Assembly (NCBI GenBank): GCA_036386455.1
Contig: DASVVS010000042.1
Coordinates: 1 to 64,000, forward strand
Length of the DNA stretch: 64,000 bases
Reading direction: 5' to 3'
Source: AC-37 sp036386455
GTDB lineage: Bacteria; Actinomycetota; Thermoleophilia; Solirubrobacterales; Thermoleophilaceae
Shown piece by piece: positions 13,501-19,932 of the stretch. The notes under the pieces were generated by a model that did not search any database, was not told where the DNA came from, and was given only the letters and a program-made list of their open reading frames with translations. Position 1 is the first letter of the stretch; each line of letters opens with the position of its first letter. The translations under genes and the position numbers were made by a program.

Positions 13501-16500
13501 GACCATCGAGACCCTGACGCCGGAGCAGGTCGAGCGCGTGATGCGTCCCAAGCTGGACGCCGCGCAGCACCTCGACGAGCTCACGCGCGACCACGACCTC
13601 GCGGCGTTCGTGCTGTTCTCCTCGCTCGCCGGCCTGCTCGGCGGTCCCGGCCAGGGCAACTACACCGCGGCGAACGCGGCGCTCGACGCCATCGCCCAGC
13701 GCCGCCGCGCCGAGGGCCTCCCCGCCACATCGCTCGCCTGGGGCGCGTGGGCCGACACGAGCGGGATGACCGCCTCCCTCGGCGAGGGCGACCTCGCGCG
13801 CCTCGCCCGCCTCGGGATCACGCCGCTCGACGCCGAGACCGGGCTCGCGCTGTTCGACGCCGCCGCGGCGAGCGGCGAGCCGCTGCTCGTGCCCGCCGCA
13901 TTCGATCGCGCCGCCCTGTCCGCCCAGGCCCGCGCCGGCCTAATCCCGCCGCTGCTGAGCGGGCTCGTGCGGGCACCCGCCCGGCGCGCGCGGGACACGG
14001 GCGCACTGGCGCGGCGGCTGGCCGAGGTGCCCGAGGGCGAGCGGCCGGCCGTGGTGCTCGAGCTGGTGCGCGGCCACGTCGCCGCGGTGCTGGGGCACTC
14101 CTCGCCCGAGGAGGTCGACGCGCAGCTCCCGTTCAAGGACCTCGGCTTCGACTCGCTGGGTGCGGTCGAGCTGCGCAACCGGCTCGACCAGGCGACCGGT
14201 GTGCGCCTGCCGTCCACGCTCGTCTTCGACCACCCGACGCCCGCGGCCGTCGCCGAGCTGATCGCCGCGCGCGTGGAGGGAACCGCGCGCACCGCACCGG
14301 CCACGCCGCGCGCGCCCGCGCGCACCGACGAGCCGATCGCCATCGTTGGCATGGCCTGCCGCTACCCCGGCGGGGTGCGCTCGCCGGAGGACCTGTGGCG
14401 GCTGGTGGAGTCGGGCACCGACGCGATCTCGGGCTTCCCGGCCGACCGCGGCTGGGACCTCGACGGCCTCTACGACCCCGACCCCGACCACCCCGGCACG
14501 AGCTACACGCGCGAGGGTGGCTTCCTGACCGGCGCGGCCGACTTCGACGCCGGCTTCTTCGGCATCTCGCCGCGCGAGGCGCTGGCGATGGACCCACAGC
14601 AGCGGCTCGTGCTCGAGACCGCGTGGGAGGCGTTCGAGGACGCCGGCATCGACCCGGCCTCCGCGCGCGGCACGCAGACCGGCGTGTTCACCGGCGTCAT
14701 GTACCAGGACTACGGCGTGAGCGGGGGGCCCGGCTCCGTGCCGCCCGACCTCGAGGGCTACCTCGGGATCGGCGTGGCCGGCAGCGTCGTGTCGGGGCGG
14801 GTGGCCTACGCGTACGGCTTGGAGGGCCCGGCGGTGACCGTCGACACCGCCTGCTCGTCGTCGCTCGTGGCGCTGCACTGGGCCTGCCAGTCGCTGCGCC
14901 AGGGCGAGTGCACGATGGCGCTCGCGGGCGGAGTCACGGTGCTGTCGACGCCGGTCGTGTTCGTCGAGTTCAGCCGCCAGCGAGGGCTCTCGCCCGACGG
15001 GCGCTGCAAGTCGTTCGCCGCCGCCGCCGACGGCACCGGCTGGGCCGAGGGCGTCGGCCTCGTCCTGGTCGAGCGCCTCTCCGACGCCCGCCGCAACGGC
15101 CACCGCGTGCTCGGCGTGGTGCGCGGCAGCGCGGTGAACCAGGACGGCGCGAGCAACGGCCTGACCGCGCCGAACGGCCCGTCGCAGGAGCGCGTGATCC
15201 GGCAGGCGCTCGCCACGGCCGGCCTCTCCCCCGCCGACGTGAGCGCCGTCGAGGCGCACGGCACCGGCACCACGCTCGGCGACCCGATCGAGGCGCAGGC
15301 CCTGATCGAGACCTACGGCCGCGAGCGGGCGAACGGCCCGCTGCGGCTCGGCTCGATCAAGTCGAACATCGGGCACACCCAGGCCGCCGCCGGCGTGGCG
15401 GGCGTGATCAAGATGGTCGAGGCGATGCGCCACGGCGTGCTGCCGCCGACGCTGCACGTTGACGAGCCCAGCCCGCACGTCGAGTGGGAGGGCGTCGAGC
15501 TCCTCACCGAGGCCCAGCCGTGGTCCGGGCCACGGCGTGCGGCCGTGAGCTCCTTCGGGGTGAGCGGGACGAACGCGCACGTGATCATCGAGGCGGGCGA
15601 GGAGGCGCCGGCCGGCGAGCCGGGGCCGGTGGCGCCGCTCGTCTTCTCCGCCAAGAGCGAGCCGGCGCTCGAAGCCCAGCTCGAGTGGGACGTCGAGGGG
15701 CCGGACGCGGCGCACACGCTCGCCAAGCGCGCGCAGCTCGAACACCGGACGGTGAGGATCGGCAATGACGTGATCCGCGGCCGGGCCGAGGACCGCAAGA
15801 CGGCCTTCCTGTTCACCGGCCAGGGTGCGCAGCGGGCGGGGATGGGCCGCGAGCTGTACGAGGCGTATCCCGTGTTCGCAGAGGCGTTCGACGCGGCGCT
15901 CGAGGCGCTCGATCTCGATCGCTCCGTCTTCGACGACGAGGAGCTGCTCCAGCGGACGCAGTACACGCAGACCTCGCTGTTCGCACTCGAGGTGGCCCTG
16001 TTCAGGCTGGCCGAGTGGCACGGCCTGAAGGCCGACTACCTGATCGGCCACTCGATCGGCGACCTGGCCGCCGCGCATTGCGCGGGCGTGCTGTCGCTCG
16101 AGGACGCCGCGAAGCTGGTCAGCGCGCGCGGCCGGCTCATGGGCGAGCTGCCGGAGGGCGGCGTGATGATCGCCGTCCAGGCCACCGAGGCCGAGGTGCT
16201 GGAGGTCCTGCCCGAGGGGCTCGAGATCGCGGCCGTGAACGCCGAGCGCTCCGTGGTCGTGGCCGGGGACGACGTGCCCTTCGACGTGCCCTGGAAGACC
16301 AAGCGGCTGCGCGTGTCGCACGCCTTCCACTCCCACCGCATGGACCCGATGCTCGACGCCTTCCGCGAGGTGGCGGAGAGCCTCACGTACGACGAGCCGA
16401 AGATCGACATGGTCGGCGGCTGGGACGCCGACCACTGGGTGCGCCACGTCCGCGAGCCCGTGCGATTCGCCGAGCGGGTGGCGAAGGTCGAGGGCGCGCG

Positions 16501-19500
16501 CCTGCTGGAGCTCGGCCCCGACGGGGTCCTCTCGGCGCTCGCCGGCGGCACGCCCGCGCTGCGGCGCAAGCGGCCGGAGGCGCAGCAGTTCACGAAGATG
16601 CTCGCCAGCGCCTGGACCACCGGCGCCGCGGTTGACTGGCGCCTGGGCGGCCGGATCGTCGACCTGCCCAACTACCCCTTCGATCACGAGCGCTACTGGC
16701 TCGAGCCCACCTCCGGCGGGAGCTTCCTGAACGACGGCGTGCAGCTTGCCGGCGAGGACCGCTGGCTCTTCAGCGGCCGGATCTCGCTCGCCACGCACCC
16801 GTGGCTGCGCGACCACGACGTGCTGGGCACCGTGCTCCTCCCCGGCACCGCGTTCGTGGAGCTGGCGCTGTCCGCGGGGGCCGCGGCCGGCTGCGACGCG
16901 CTGGAGGAGCTGACCCTGGAGGCCCCGGTCGTGCTCGCGGACGACGTCGCCGTGGAGCTGCAGGTGACGATCGGCGAGGCCGACGAGCAGGGCCGCCGGC
17001 CGATCACGGCGCACTCGCGCGCGGCCGGCCCGGACCAGGACACGTCCTGGACGCGCAACGCCAGCGGCACCGTCGCACCCGCGGGCGAGCGCGCGGAGCC
17101 GGCCATCCGCGGCGAGTGGCCGCCCGCCGGCGCCGAGCCGATCGAGACCGACTACCTCTACGACCGCCTCGCCGAGATGGGCCTCGCCTACGGCCCGGCG
17201 TTCCAGGGCCTCCGCGCCGCGTGGCGCCAGGACGACGCCGTGTACGCGGAGGTCGCGCTCGGCGACCGCCACGCCGTGGACGCGAGCCGCTTCGGCATCC
17301 ACCCCGCCCTCCTCGACGCCGTCTTCCACCCGGGCATGGGCCTCGTCGGCAGCGGCGAGATGGGCACCCGCGACCTGCTCGAGCCCGACCGCATGTCGCT
17401 CCCGTTCTCGTGGAACGGGGTGCGGCTGGACGCGCGCGGCGCCTCGTCCCTGCGGGTGCGCGTGGCCAAGACCGGCGACGACAGCGCGAGCATCGAGGCC
17501 GTCGACGAGAACGGCGACCCGGTGGTGTCGGTGGCCGCGCTGATCGCCCGTCCGCTCGAGGCCGCGCAGCTCGCGAAGAGCGAATCGCTGTTCCGGGTCG
17601 AGTGGGTCGAGACGCCCGCGCCGTCGACCAACGGCAAGCCGCCGGAGGCCGAGATCCTGGACGTGCGCGGGGCGGATGCGCCGCTCCTCACCGCGCTGGA
17701 GGCGCTGCAGGCCGCGATCGCGGACGACACGCGGCTGGCCGTCGTGACCGGCGGCGCCGTGGCCGTGGCCGAGGGCGAGGCGCCCGACCTCGCCACCGCC
17801 CCGGTCTGGGGCCTCGTGCGCAGCGCCCAGTCCGAGCACCCGGGCCGGTTCGTGCTCGTGGACGTGGACGTGGACGGCGACCCGCGCCGGCCGGTGTCCG
17901 CCGCGCTCGCACTGGACGAGCCGCAGGTGGCGTTCCGCGAGGGGAGGGCGTACGCGCCGCGCCTGGTCCGCGCGCAGGCGGCCGAGCCCGGCGGCTTCAC
18001 CCCCGGAACCGTTCTCATAACCGGCGGCACCGGCGGCCTGGGCGCCCTCGTGGCGCGGCACCTGGTCGAGCGGCACGGCGCCGAGCGGCTCGTGCTGGTG
18101 AGCCGCCGCGGCCGCGAGGCCGAGGGCGCCGCCGAGCTCGAGCGGCTGAGCGCCGAGGTGACGATCGCCGCCTGCGACGTGGCGGACCGCGACGCGCTCG
18201 CCACCCTGATCGCCGAGCACGAGCCGGACACGATCGTCCACGCCGCGGGCGTGCTCGACGACGGCGTGATCGAGTCGCTCGACGCCGAGCGGATCGACCG
18301 CACCTGGCGCCCGAAGGCGGAGGCCGCGCTGCACCTGCACGAGCTCGCGCCGGACGCGCACCTGGTCCTCTTCTCCTCCGCCGCCGCGACCTTCGGCGGC
18401 GCGGGCCAGGGCAACTACGCCGCCGCCAACGCCGCCCTCGACGCGCTCGCCCAGCACCGCCGCGCACGCGGCATGCGGGCGACCTCGCTCGGGTGGGGCC
18501 TGTGGCTGCAGGCCAGCGGCATGGCCGGCGAGCGGACCGACGAGGACCTGGAGCGGCTCGCCCGCCAGATCCGCACGCGCATGGGAATGCTGCCGCTGCC
18601 GGCCGAGGAGGGTCTCGACCTGCTCGACTCGGCGCTCGCCCGGCCCGACGCGCTGCTCGTGCCCGTGCGGCTCGACATGGCCGCGCTCCGCGCGCAGGCT
18701 CGCGACGGCATCGTGCCGCCGCTGCTCCGCCGCCTCGTGCGGGCCCCGGCGCGCCGCGCCGCCGAGGACGGCGCCGGCTCGCTCACCCGCCGCCTGGCGG
18801 GCGTGGCGGAGGAGGAGCGCGCGGACGTCGTGCTCGGCACGGTCCGCGAGCACGTCGCCGCCGTGCTGGGGCACGCCGGACCGGACGCGATCGACCCCGA
18901 GCGCACGCTGCTCGAGCTCGGGCTCGACTCGCTCGGCGGCGTGGAGCTGCGCAACCGCCTGGCCGCGGCCAGCGGCCTGCGCCTGCCGCCGACGCTCGCG
19001 TTCGACAACCCGACCGCGCGGGCCGTTGCGGACTTCCTCGCCGAGCGGATGGAGACCGGCGGCGGCACCGCGGCGCCCCCGCAGGGCACGCTCGCCACGC
19101 TGCTGAGGCAGGCCCACGAGTCGGGCACCACCGTCGAGGCGATCCCGATCCTCACCGGCGCGTCGCGCTTCCAGCCCAGCTTCGATTCCGCGGAGCCGGC
19201 GCAGGCCACCCGTCTGGCCACCGGCGCGACCGCGCCGCGCCTGATCTGCATCCCGTCCTGGCTCGCCGGCTCCGGCCCGCACCAGTTCGCCCGCCTCGCG
19301 AAGGCGCTGACGGCCGAGCGCACCGTGGCCGCGCTCTCGCTGCCGGGATTCCGCCCCGGCGAGCCGCTGCCGGCCACCGCGGACGTGGCCATCGAGGCCC
19401 TCGCGAAGGCGACGGTCGAGGCCGCCGAGGGCGAGCCCTTCGTGCTGGCCGGCTACTCGATCGGCGGCGCGCTGGCCCGGGCGGTCGCGGAGCGCCTGGA

Positions 19501-19921
19501 GGGCGATCCGGACGCCCCGAGCCCGAGCGGCGTGGTGATGATCGACACCTACGCGCCCGAGGACCCGGCCGAGCTGGCCGAGGTCTTCGCCGACGTGATG
19601 GGCCAGCTCCTCGACAAGGCCCACGACCTGATCCAGGTCGACGACGGGAGCCTGATCGCGATGGGCGCCTACATGCGCCTGTTCGAGGACTGGGACCTGG
19701 GCGAGATCGGGGCCCCGGCCGTGCTCCTGCGCGCGAGCGAACCGCTCGGCGACGCCTTCGAGAAGGGCCGTCTGCGCCCCTGGCAGGTGCCCGACGACGT
19801 GGTCGAGGTCGAGGGCCACCACTTCGGCCTGATCGAGGATCAGGCCCCCAACACGGCCCGCGCGCTGGAGGCCTGGATGGCCCAGCGCGCCAACACCGGC
19901 CGGGCCCTGGAGAGAGGGTAG
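1..19921 (+). CDS. Type I modular polyketide synthase, C-terminal four modules with thioesterase (5' end outside window)
   Basis: The reading frame is open from base 2 and begins in a KS-AT linker, so the gene starts upstream and at least one KS is missing here. More than 6,630 residues are visible. Order seen: AT-DH-ER-KR-ACP, then three times KS-AT-DH-KR-ACP, then thioesterase. Each KS has TACSSS, EAHGTGT and KSNIGH. Each ACP has an L-G-[FL]-DSLG/A serine site, each KR has a GGTGGLG nucleotide loop and a GQGNY catalytic tyrosine, and the TE has GYSIGG. From family rules (YASH = methylmalonyl, HAFH = malonyl, LDD = B-type KR) the end product would be a chain finishing CH2-CH(CH3)-(CH=CH)3-C(=O). 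The stop is 12 bases before the asparagine-synthase start, so the genes are probably cotranscribed. The starter unit and earlier modules cannot be seen. Confidence 0.97.
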   Translation, partial: SPPAERPVVVPWVLSAKTDEALREQAERLRSAEAEPLDVGYTLATGRARLERRAVVLDRDGLDAVAGGEPHDRAVQGIARKGRVAFMFPGQGSQWLGMANELSEASPVFAESMAECRAALAPYVELTDDYERVDVVQPALFAVMVSLAKLWRSFGVEPDVVVGHSQGEIAAAHIAGALSLEDAARVVALRSQAIRDELAGRGGMVSIALPLEEVERRFGERVSIAAHNGPRATVVSGTPEALDAVMAECEEAKRIPVDYASHSEQVEAIRERLLRDLEGIEPQAPRIPMLSTALAGPAPELDAEYWYRSLRQRVRFHEATEALAADGVTTFIEVSPHPVLTFALDDAIGTLRRDDGGLDRFLLSLGEAHVRGVEVDWAPALQGGRRTELPTYPFQRKRYWLTAGKTVGAVHPFLESEVAVASEDARLFTGRLTLEGHPWLADHAVLDTVLLPGTAIVEMLFATGAEAIEELTLEAPIALPAEVQIAVDGDRSVAVYSRTGDDWIRNATGVLGEAAGEPEPLGEWPPEGAEPVAVEALYDDLAARGFGYGPAFQGLRAAWRRGDELFAEASLAEDQTAQAEGFGVHPALLDAALHTTFLQDGDGAIRLPFAWSDVRLHAGGADALRVRVAPAGDGAIELTAFDETGGPVASIGSLAGREVDPKLLKGARPAGPDSLFRVEWVAVEPPTSQPPARLASVGDLDVPGAERHPDLAALAEAIAEGTAPDVVLVEAPAAGDGDLAESARAGVQRTLELLQAWLADERLANPELVVVTRNAVAAREGEAPDLAAAPVWGLVRSAQSENPGRFFLADVDGSDASLSALPAALAADEPRLALRDGDAFAPRLARAGTGAALVPPPATPAWRLGIERKGTLDDIELLPSEAERPLAPGEVRVAMRAGGLNFRDVLIALGLYPGEAPLGSEGAGVVVETGAEVSGLEPGDRVFGLIADAFGPLGVTDARALAKVPDGWSFEQAAAVPITHLTALYALVDLAALKPGERVLIHAGAGGVGMAAIQLARHIGAEVYATASEPKWDALRELGIDDDHIASSRDLDFRERFGQVDVVLNALAREFVDASLDLLAGGGRFVEMGKTDVRDAEEIARTHEGVRYRAFDLVEAGPDRIAEMLAEVLGLFGEGALEHPPITTFDVRRGRDAFRHLREARHIGKVVLTLPRAIDPEGTVLITGGTGGLGALMARHLAAEHGARRLLLVSRRGPEAEGAEELRAELAEAGADATIAACDVTDRDSLAAAIEGHRLTAVIHAAGVLDDATIESLTTEQVERVMRPKVDAAVHLDELTREHDLAAFVLFSSLAATFGGPGQGNYAAANTFLDALADRRRADGLPATSLGWGLWAQASGMTGGMDEGDVKRMARLGVAPLETGEGLALFDAATAIDEPLLVPVKLDPGALRSQARAGVVPALLRGLVKVPPRRARDGAGSLARRLAQLPEAEWDAAVLDLVRTQAASVLGHGSADAVDPQRAFKELGFDSLGAVELRNRLGQASGVRLPTTLVFDHPTPAAVAQFLRSRVEGVERGGPAKARTAARTDEPIAIVGMACRFPGGVRSAEDLWRLVDTGTDAVAGFPETRGWDVERLYDPDPEHSGTSYAREGGFVYDADEFDAEFFGISPREALAMDPQQRLLLESAWEAIEHAGIDPASLHGSATGVFAGISSQDYGQLQRTAPADLEGFRMTGNATSVVSGRIAYAFGLEGPALTVDTACSSSLVALHLACQSIRNGECSMALAGGVTIMATPAQFIEFSRQRGLAPDGRCKSFSADADGTGFADGAGLLVVERLSDARRLGHRVLAVVRGSATNQDGASNGLTAPNGPSQERVIRAALDAAGLSPGEVSAVEAHGTGTTLGDPIEAQALLATYGAERNGSGPLRLGSIKSNIGHSSGAAGVAGVIKMVMAMRHGRLPKTLHVSEPTPHVEWDGVELLVEPQAWEGPRRAGVSSFGISGTNAHVILEEGEPEPEAEPPAEAPLVFSAKTEAALDAQLGWDLGPEAAYTLARRAQLEHRAVRIGRDVIRGRAEDRKTVFLFTGQGAQRARMGSDLYESSPVFAKAFDEALEALGLDRSVFDDEELLQRTQYTQTSLFALEVALFRLAEWHGLKADHLIGHSIGDLAAAHCAGVLSLEDAAKLVSARGRLMGELPEGGVMIAVQASEAEVLEVLPEGLEIAAANAERSVVVAGDDVPFDVPWKTTRLRVSHAFHSHRMDPMLDAFREVAESLTYNEPKIPMGPWDADHWVRHVREPVRFADRVKEHEGARFLELGPDGVLSALAGGVPSMRKGRSRFPQMLASAWTSGAEVDWRLEGRIVDLPSYPFERKRYWLQPSRETGSDHPILGGAVALPDGGEVFTARISLQTHPWLRDHAVLDTVLLPGAAFVELVLAAAGGAIEELTLETPLPLPERGEVELHVALGQPDGGGRREVTVHSRTGEDWIRHATGTVTDEAPAPPSAEGWPPEGAEPVEVDYLYDRLAERGFGYGPAFQGLHAAWRRDGEVFAEVALDDDQAREAPGFDVHPALLDAALHAAFLEGPDEVRIPFAWSGVAVHRSGATSLRVRIAPADDGALTLAAFDEHGTPVVSIGSLAARPVDPDQLGRGGPERDALFRVEWVEVQPQPADGAEPAVLEVEGAGDLATIEEPPGAVVARVPETGEGAEAAHARVGWTLELLQAWLAEERLAESRLVLLTRGAVAVREGEEPDPAAAAVWGLVRSAQSEHPERFAIVDAGAGAIVDGGDDAGALAADEPQVAVREGKLYAPRLVRVKGAEGRAEGHAAAEPGATGAAEPGAAAGPAEPGAAAGPAEPGGFAPGPVLVTGGTGGLGALVARHLIARHGVERVVVASRRGREAEGAAELEELGIAIAACDMTDRDALAALIAEHEPATIVHAAGVLDDGTVESLEPEQVGRVLRPKVDAAAHLDELAPDAELILFSSVAATIGGPGQGNYAAANAYLDALAERRRARGGRALSLAWGPWATGMAGALDEADRTRIARSGMVPLESDEGLALLDAARAAGGAALVPVRLDMSTLRAHARAGMSAPLLRGLVPVRRRRTRDGAGSLARRLAAIPAEERDSVVLDLVRGEAAAALGHTGADAVDPQRAFKELGFDSLAAVELRNRLTEASGVRLPSTLVFDHPTPAAVAELLRSRVEGAVRAAPVARVAKRTDEPIAIVGMACRYPGGVHSPEDLWRLVESGTDAISEFPADRGWNVDRLYDPNPDRPGTSYTREGGFVHDADEFDAGFFGISPREALAMDPQQRLVLETAWEAFEYAGVDPASVHGTETGVFTGVMYQDYGISGGLQAVPPDLEGYLGIGSAGSVVSGRVAYAFGLEGPAVTIDTACSSSLVALHLACQALRSGECSMALAGGVTVLSTPAVFIEFSRQRALSPDGRCKSFGAGADGTGWAEGAGLLLVERLSDARRLGHRVLGVVRGSATNQDGASNGLTAPNGPSQERVIRSALAAAGLSPADVGVVEAHGTGTTLGDPIEAQALIETYGQERSDGPLLLGSIKSNIGHTQAAAGVAGIIKMLMAMRHGVLPRTLHADDPSPHVEWEGVELLVEPREWTGPRRAGVSSFGVSGTNAHVIIEEGEPLPEAEAEPPAVAPLVFSAKTEAALEAQLKWDLGPEAAYTLSRRAQLEHRAVRIGGDVIRGRAEDRKTVFLFTGQGAQRAGMGSELYETSPVFAEAFDEALEALQLDRSVFDDEELLQQTQYTQTSLFAVEVALFRLAEWHGLKADHLIGHSIGDLAAAHCAGVLSLEDAAKLVSARGRLMGELPEGGVMIAVQATEAEVLEVLPEGLEIAAVNAERSVVVAGDDVEFDVPWKTTRLRVSHAFHSHRMDPMLDAFREVAESLTYNEPQIPMGPWDAEHWVRHVREPVRFADRVKELEGARFLELGPDGILSALAGGTPALRRKRPEAQQFTKMLATAWTTGAEVDWRLGGRIVDLPTYPFEHERFWLEPSTSRSEVVPVGGEDRWLLNARLAEPWLRDHVVLDTAIVPGSAFVELALAAGGEAIDELTLEAPLVLPEDGGADVQVSVGEPDADGRRPVEIRSRTDAPADDGPGAGEWVRHATGTLAPDGAGDPGRDPEPAALGAWPPEGAEPVETDSLYEGLAELGFGYGPAFQGLHAAWRLGDEILAEVALPEEQAVGAERFGIHPALLDAALHGAFLERSDEVRLPFSWTGVRLHARGTRSLRVRLRPAGEDSLAIEAFDDSGAPVLTVAALVARAVDPKLLGGRRDPARDSLFRPDWVEVSTTSPNGSAPRLAALGELPLEAERIEGLDAAAGFGAVLAEARDAKQTLELLQAWLADERLADARLVLVTRGAAAVREGDTPDVAAAAAAGLARSAQTENPGRIVLADLDEASWATLPAALATGEPQVALRDGEVYAQRLTRAVPDADAEGLALDPDGTVLITGGTGGLGALVARHLVAEHGARRLLLVSRRGPEAEGAADLQELNAEVTIAACDAADRDALAAAIEGHRLTAVVHTAGVLDDATIETLTPEQVERVMRPKLDAAQHLDELTRDHDLAAFVLFSSLAGLLGGPGQGNYTAANAALDAIAQRRRAEGLPATSLAWGAWADTSGMTASLGEGDLARLARLGITPLDAETGLALFDAAAASGEPLLVPAAFDRAALSAQARAGLIPPLLSGLVRAPARRARDTGALARRLAEVPEGERPAVVLELVRGHVAAVLGHSSPEEVDAQLPFKDLGFDSLGAVELRNRLDQATGVRLPSTLVFDHPTPAAVAELIAARVEGTARTAPATPRAPARTDEPIAIVGMACRYPGGVRSPEDLWRLVESGTDAISGFPADRGWDLDGLYDPDPDHPGTSYTREGGFLTGAADFDAGFFGISPREALAMDPQQRLVLETAWEAFEDAGIDPASARGTQTGVFTGVMYQDYGVSGGPGSVPPDLEGYLGIGVAGSVVSGRVAYAYGLEGPAVTVDTACSSSLVALHWACQSLRQGECTMALAGGVTVLSTPVVFVEFSRQRGLSPDGRCKSFAAAADGTGWAEGVGLVLVERLSDARRNGHRVLGVVRGSAVNQDGASNGLTAPNGPSQERVIRQALATAGLSPADVSAVEAHGTGTTLGDPIEAQALIETYGRERANGPLRLGSIKSNIGHTQAAAGVAGVIKMVEAMRHGVLPPTLHVDEPSPHVEWEGVELLTEAQPWSGPRRAAVSSFGVSGTNAHVIIEAGEEAPAGEPGPVAPLVFSAKSEPALEAQLEWDVEGPDAAHTLAKRAQLEHRTVRIGNDVIRGRAEDRKTAFLFTGQGAQRAGMGRELYEAYPVFAEAFDAALEALDLDRSVFDDEELLQRTQYTQTSLFALEVALFRLAEWHGLKADYLIGHSIGDLAAAHCAGVLSLEDAAKLVSARGRLMGELPEGGVMIAVQATEAEVLEVLPEGLEIAAVNAERSVVVAGDDVPFDVPWKTKRLRVSHAFHSHRMDPMLDAFREVAESLTYDEPKIDMVGGWDADHWVRHVREPVRFAERVAKVEGARLLELGPDGVLSALAGGTPALRRKRPEAQQFTKMLASAWTTGAAVDWRLGGRIVDLPNYPFDHERYWLEPTSGGSFLNDGVQLAGEDRWLFSGRISLATHPWLRDHDVLGTVLLPGTAFVELALSAGAAAGCDALEELTLEAPVVLADDVAVELQVTIGEADEQGRRPITAHSRAAGPDQDTSWTRNASGTVAPAGERAEPAIRGEWPPAGAEPIETDYLYDRLAEMGLAYGPAFQGLRAAWRQDDAVYAEVALGDRHAVDASRFGIHPALLDAVFHPGMGLVGSGEMGTRDLLEPDRMSLPFSWNGVRLDARGASSLRVRVAKTGDDSASIEAVDENGDPVVSVAALIARPLEAAQLAKSESLFRVEWVETPAPSTNGKPPEAEILDVRGADAPLLTALEALQAAIADDTRLAVVTGGAVAVAEGEAPDLATAPVWGLVRSAQSEHPGRFVLVDVDVDGDPRRPVSAALALDEPQVAFREGRAYAPRLVRAQAAEPGGFTPGTVLITGGTGGLGALVARHLVERHGAERLVLVSRRGREAEGAAELERLSAEVTIAACDVADRDALATLIAEHEPDTIVHAAGVLDDGVIESLDAERIDRTWRPKAEAALHLHELAPDAHLVLFSSAAATFGGAGQGNYAAANAALDALAQHRRARGMRATSLGWGLWLQASGMAGERTDEDLERLARQIRTRMGMLPLPAEEGLDLLDSALARPDALLVPVRLDMAALRAQARDGIVPPLLRRLVRAPARRAAEDGAGSLTRRLAGVAEEERADVVLGTVREHVAAVLGHAGPDAIDPERTLLELGLDSLGGVELRNRLAAASGLRLPPTLAFDNPTARAVADFLAERMETGGGTAAPPQGTLATLLRQAHESGTTVEAIPILTGASRFQPSFDSAEPAQATRLATGATAPRLICIPSWLAGSGPHQFARLAKALTAERTVAALSLPGFRPGEPLPATADVAIEALAKATVEAAEGEPFVLAGYSIGGALARAVAERLEGDPDAPSPSGVVMIDTYAPEDPAELAEVFADVMGQLLDKAHDLIQVDDGSLIAMGAYMRLFEDWDLGEIGAPAVLLRASEPLGDAFEKGRLRPWQVPDDVVEVEGHHFGLIEDQAPNTARALEAWMAQRANTGRALERG
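4630..9460 (+). other. PKS module KS-AT(malonyl)-DH-KR-ACP
   Basis: KS 4630-5905 with VDTACSSS; after the last catalytic His it reads SSGAAG, where the two later KS domains read TQAAAG. AT about 6095-6900 has GHSIG and HAFHSH (malonyl type). DH about 7015-7790 has HAVLDTVLLP. KR about 8440-9130 has VLDD and GQGNY. ACP 9200-9460. There is no ER, so an enoyl product is predicted. Confidence 0.9.
8338..8437 (+). repeat. In-frame tandem repeat in the KR linker of the second visible module
   Basis: About four copies of a 24-27 bp unit containing GCCGAGCCGGGCG encode an Ala-Glu-Pro-Gly-Ala-rich linker (AAEPGAT, AAEPGAAAGP, AEPGAAAGP, AEPGG) just before the KR nucleotide-binding loop. The neighbouring modules lack this expansion, so it looks like slippage in a flexible linker. 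Confidence 0.85.
9505..14260 (+). other. PKS module KS-AT(malonyl)-DH-KR-ACP
   Basis: KS 9505-10780 with IDTACSSS. AT about 10975-11800 with GHSIG and HAFHSH, nearly identical to the AT before and the AT after it. DH about 11920-12720 with a diverged active-site motif HVVLDTAIVP but an intact LLDAALH. KR about 13230-13930 with VLDD and GQGNY. ACP about 14010-14260, with GFDSLGAVE. No ER. A second double bond is predicted if the DH is active. Confidence 0.9.
14320..19060 (+). other. PKS module KS-AT(malonyl)-DH-KR-ACP (last extension module)
   Basis: KS 14320-15595 with VDTACSSS. AT about 15790-16640 with HAFHSH. DH about 16755-17570 is the only visible DH with the consensus Gly (HDVLGTVLLP); it also carries an insertion rich in Gly/Met after LLDAVFH. 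KR about 17995-18700 with VLDD and GQGNY. ACP about 18790-19050 reads GLDSLGGVE rather than GFDSLG. Confidence 0.9.
19200..19905 (+). other. C-terminal thioesterase domain of the PKS
   Basis: Alpha/beta-hydrolase thioesterase with the nucleophile elbow GYSIGG, an acidic residue in MIDTY and a catalytic His in EGHHFGL. It follows the last ACP after a short linker, so the chain is released here by hydrolysis or cyclisation. With an amidotransferase gene immediately downstream, release as an acid followed by amidation is possible. Confidence 0.92.
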
Positions 19922-19932
19922 GGTCCGGGCGC

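Noticed and set aside
6167..13594. Very long open frames on the strand opposite the PKS (thousands of codons)
   Set aside because: They mirror the G/C-rich codon pattern of the PKS, are rich in Arg/Gly/His, show no domains, and lie wholly antisense to clear PKS domains.
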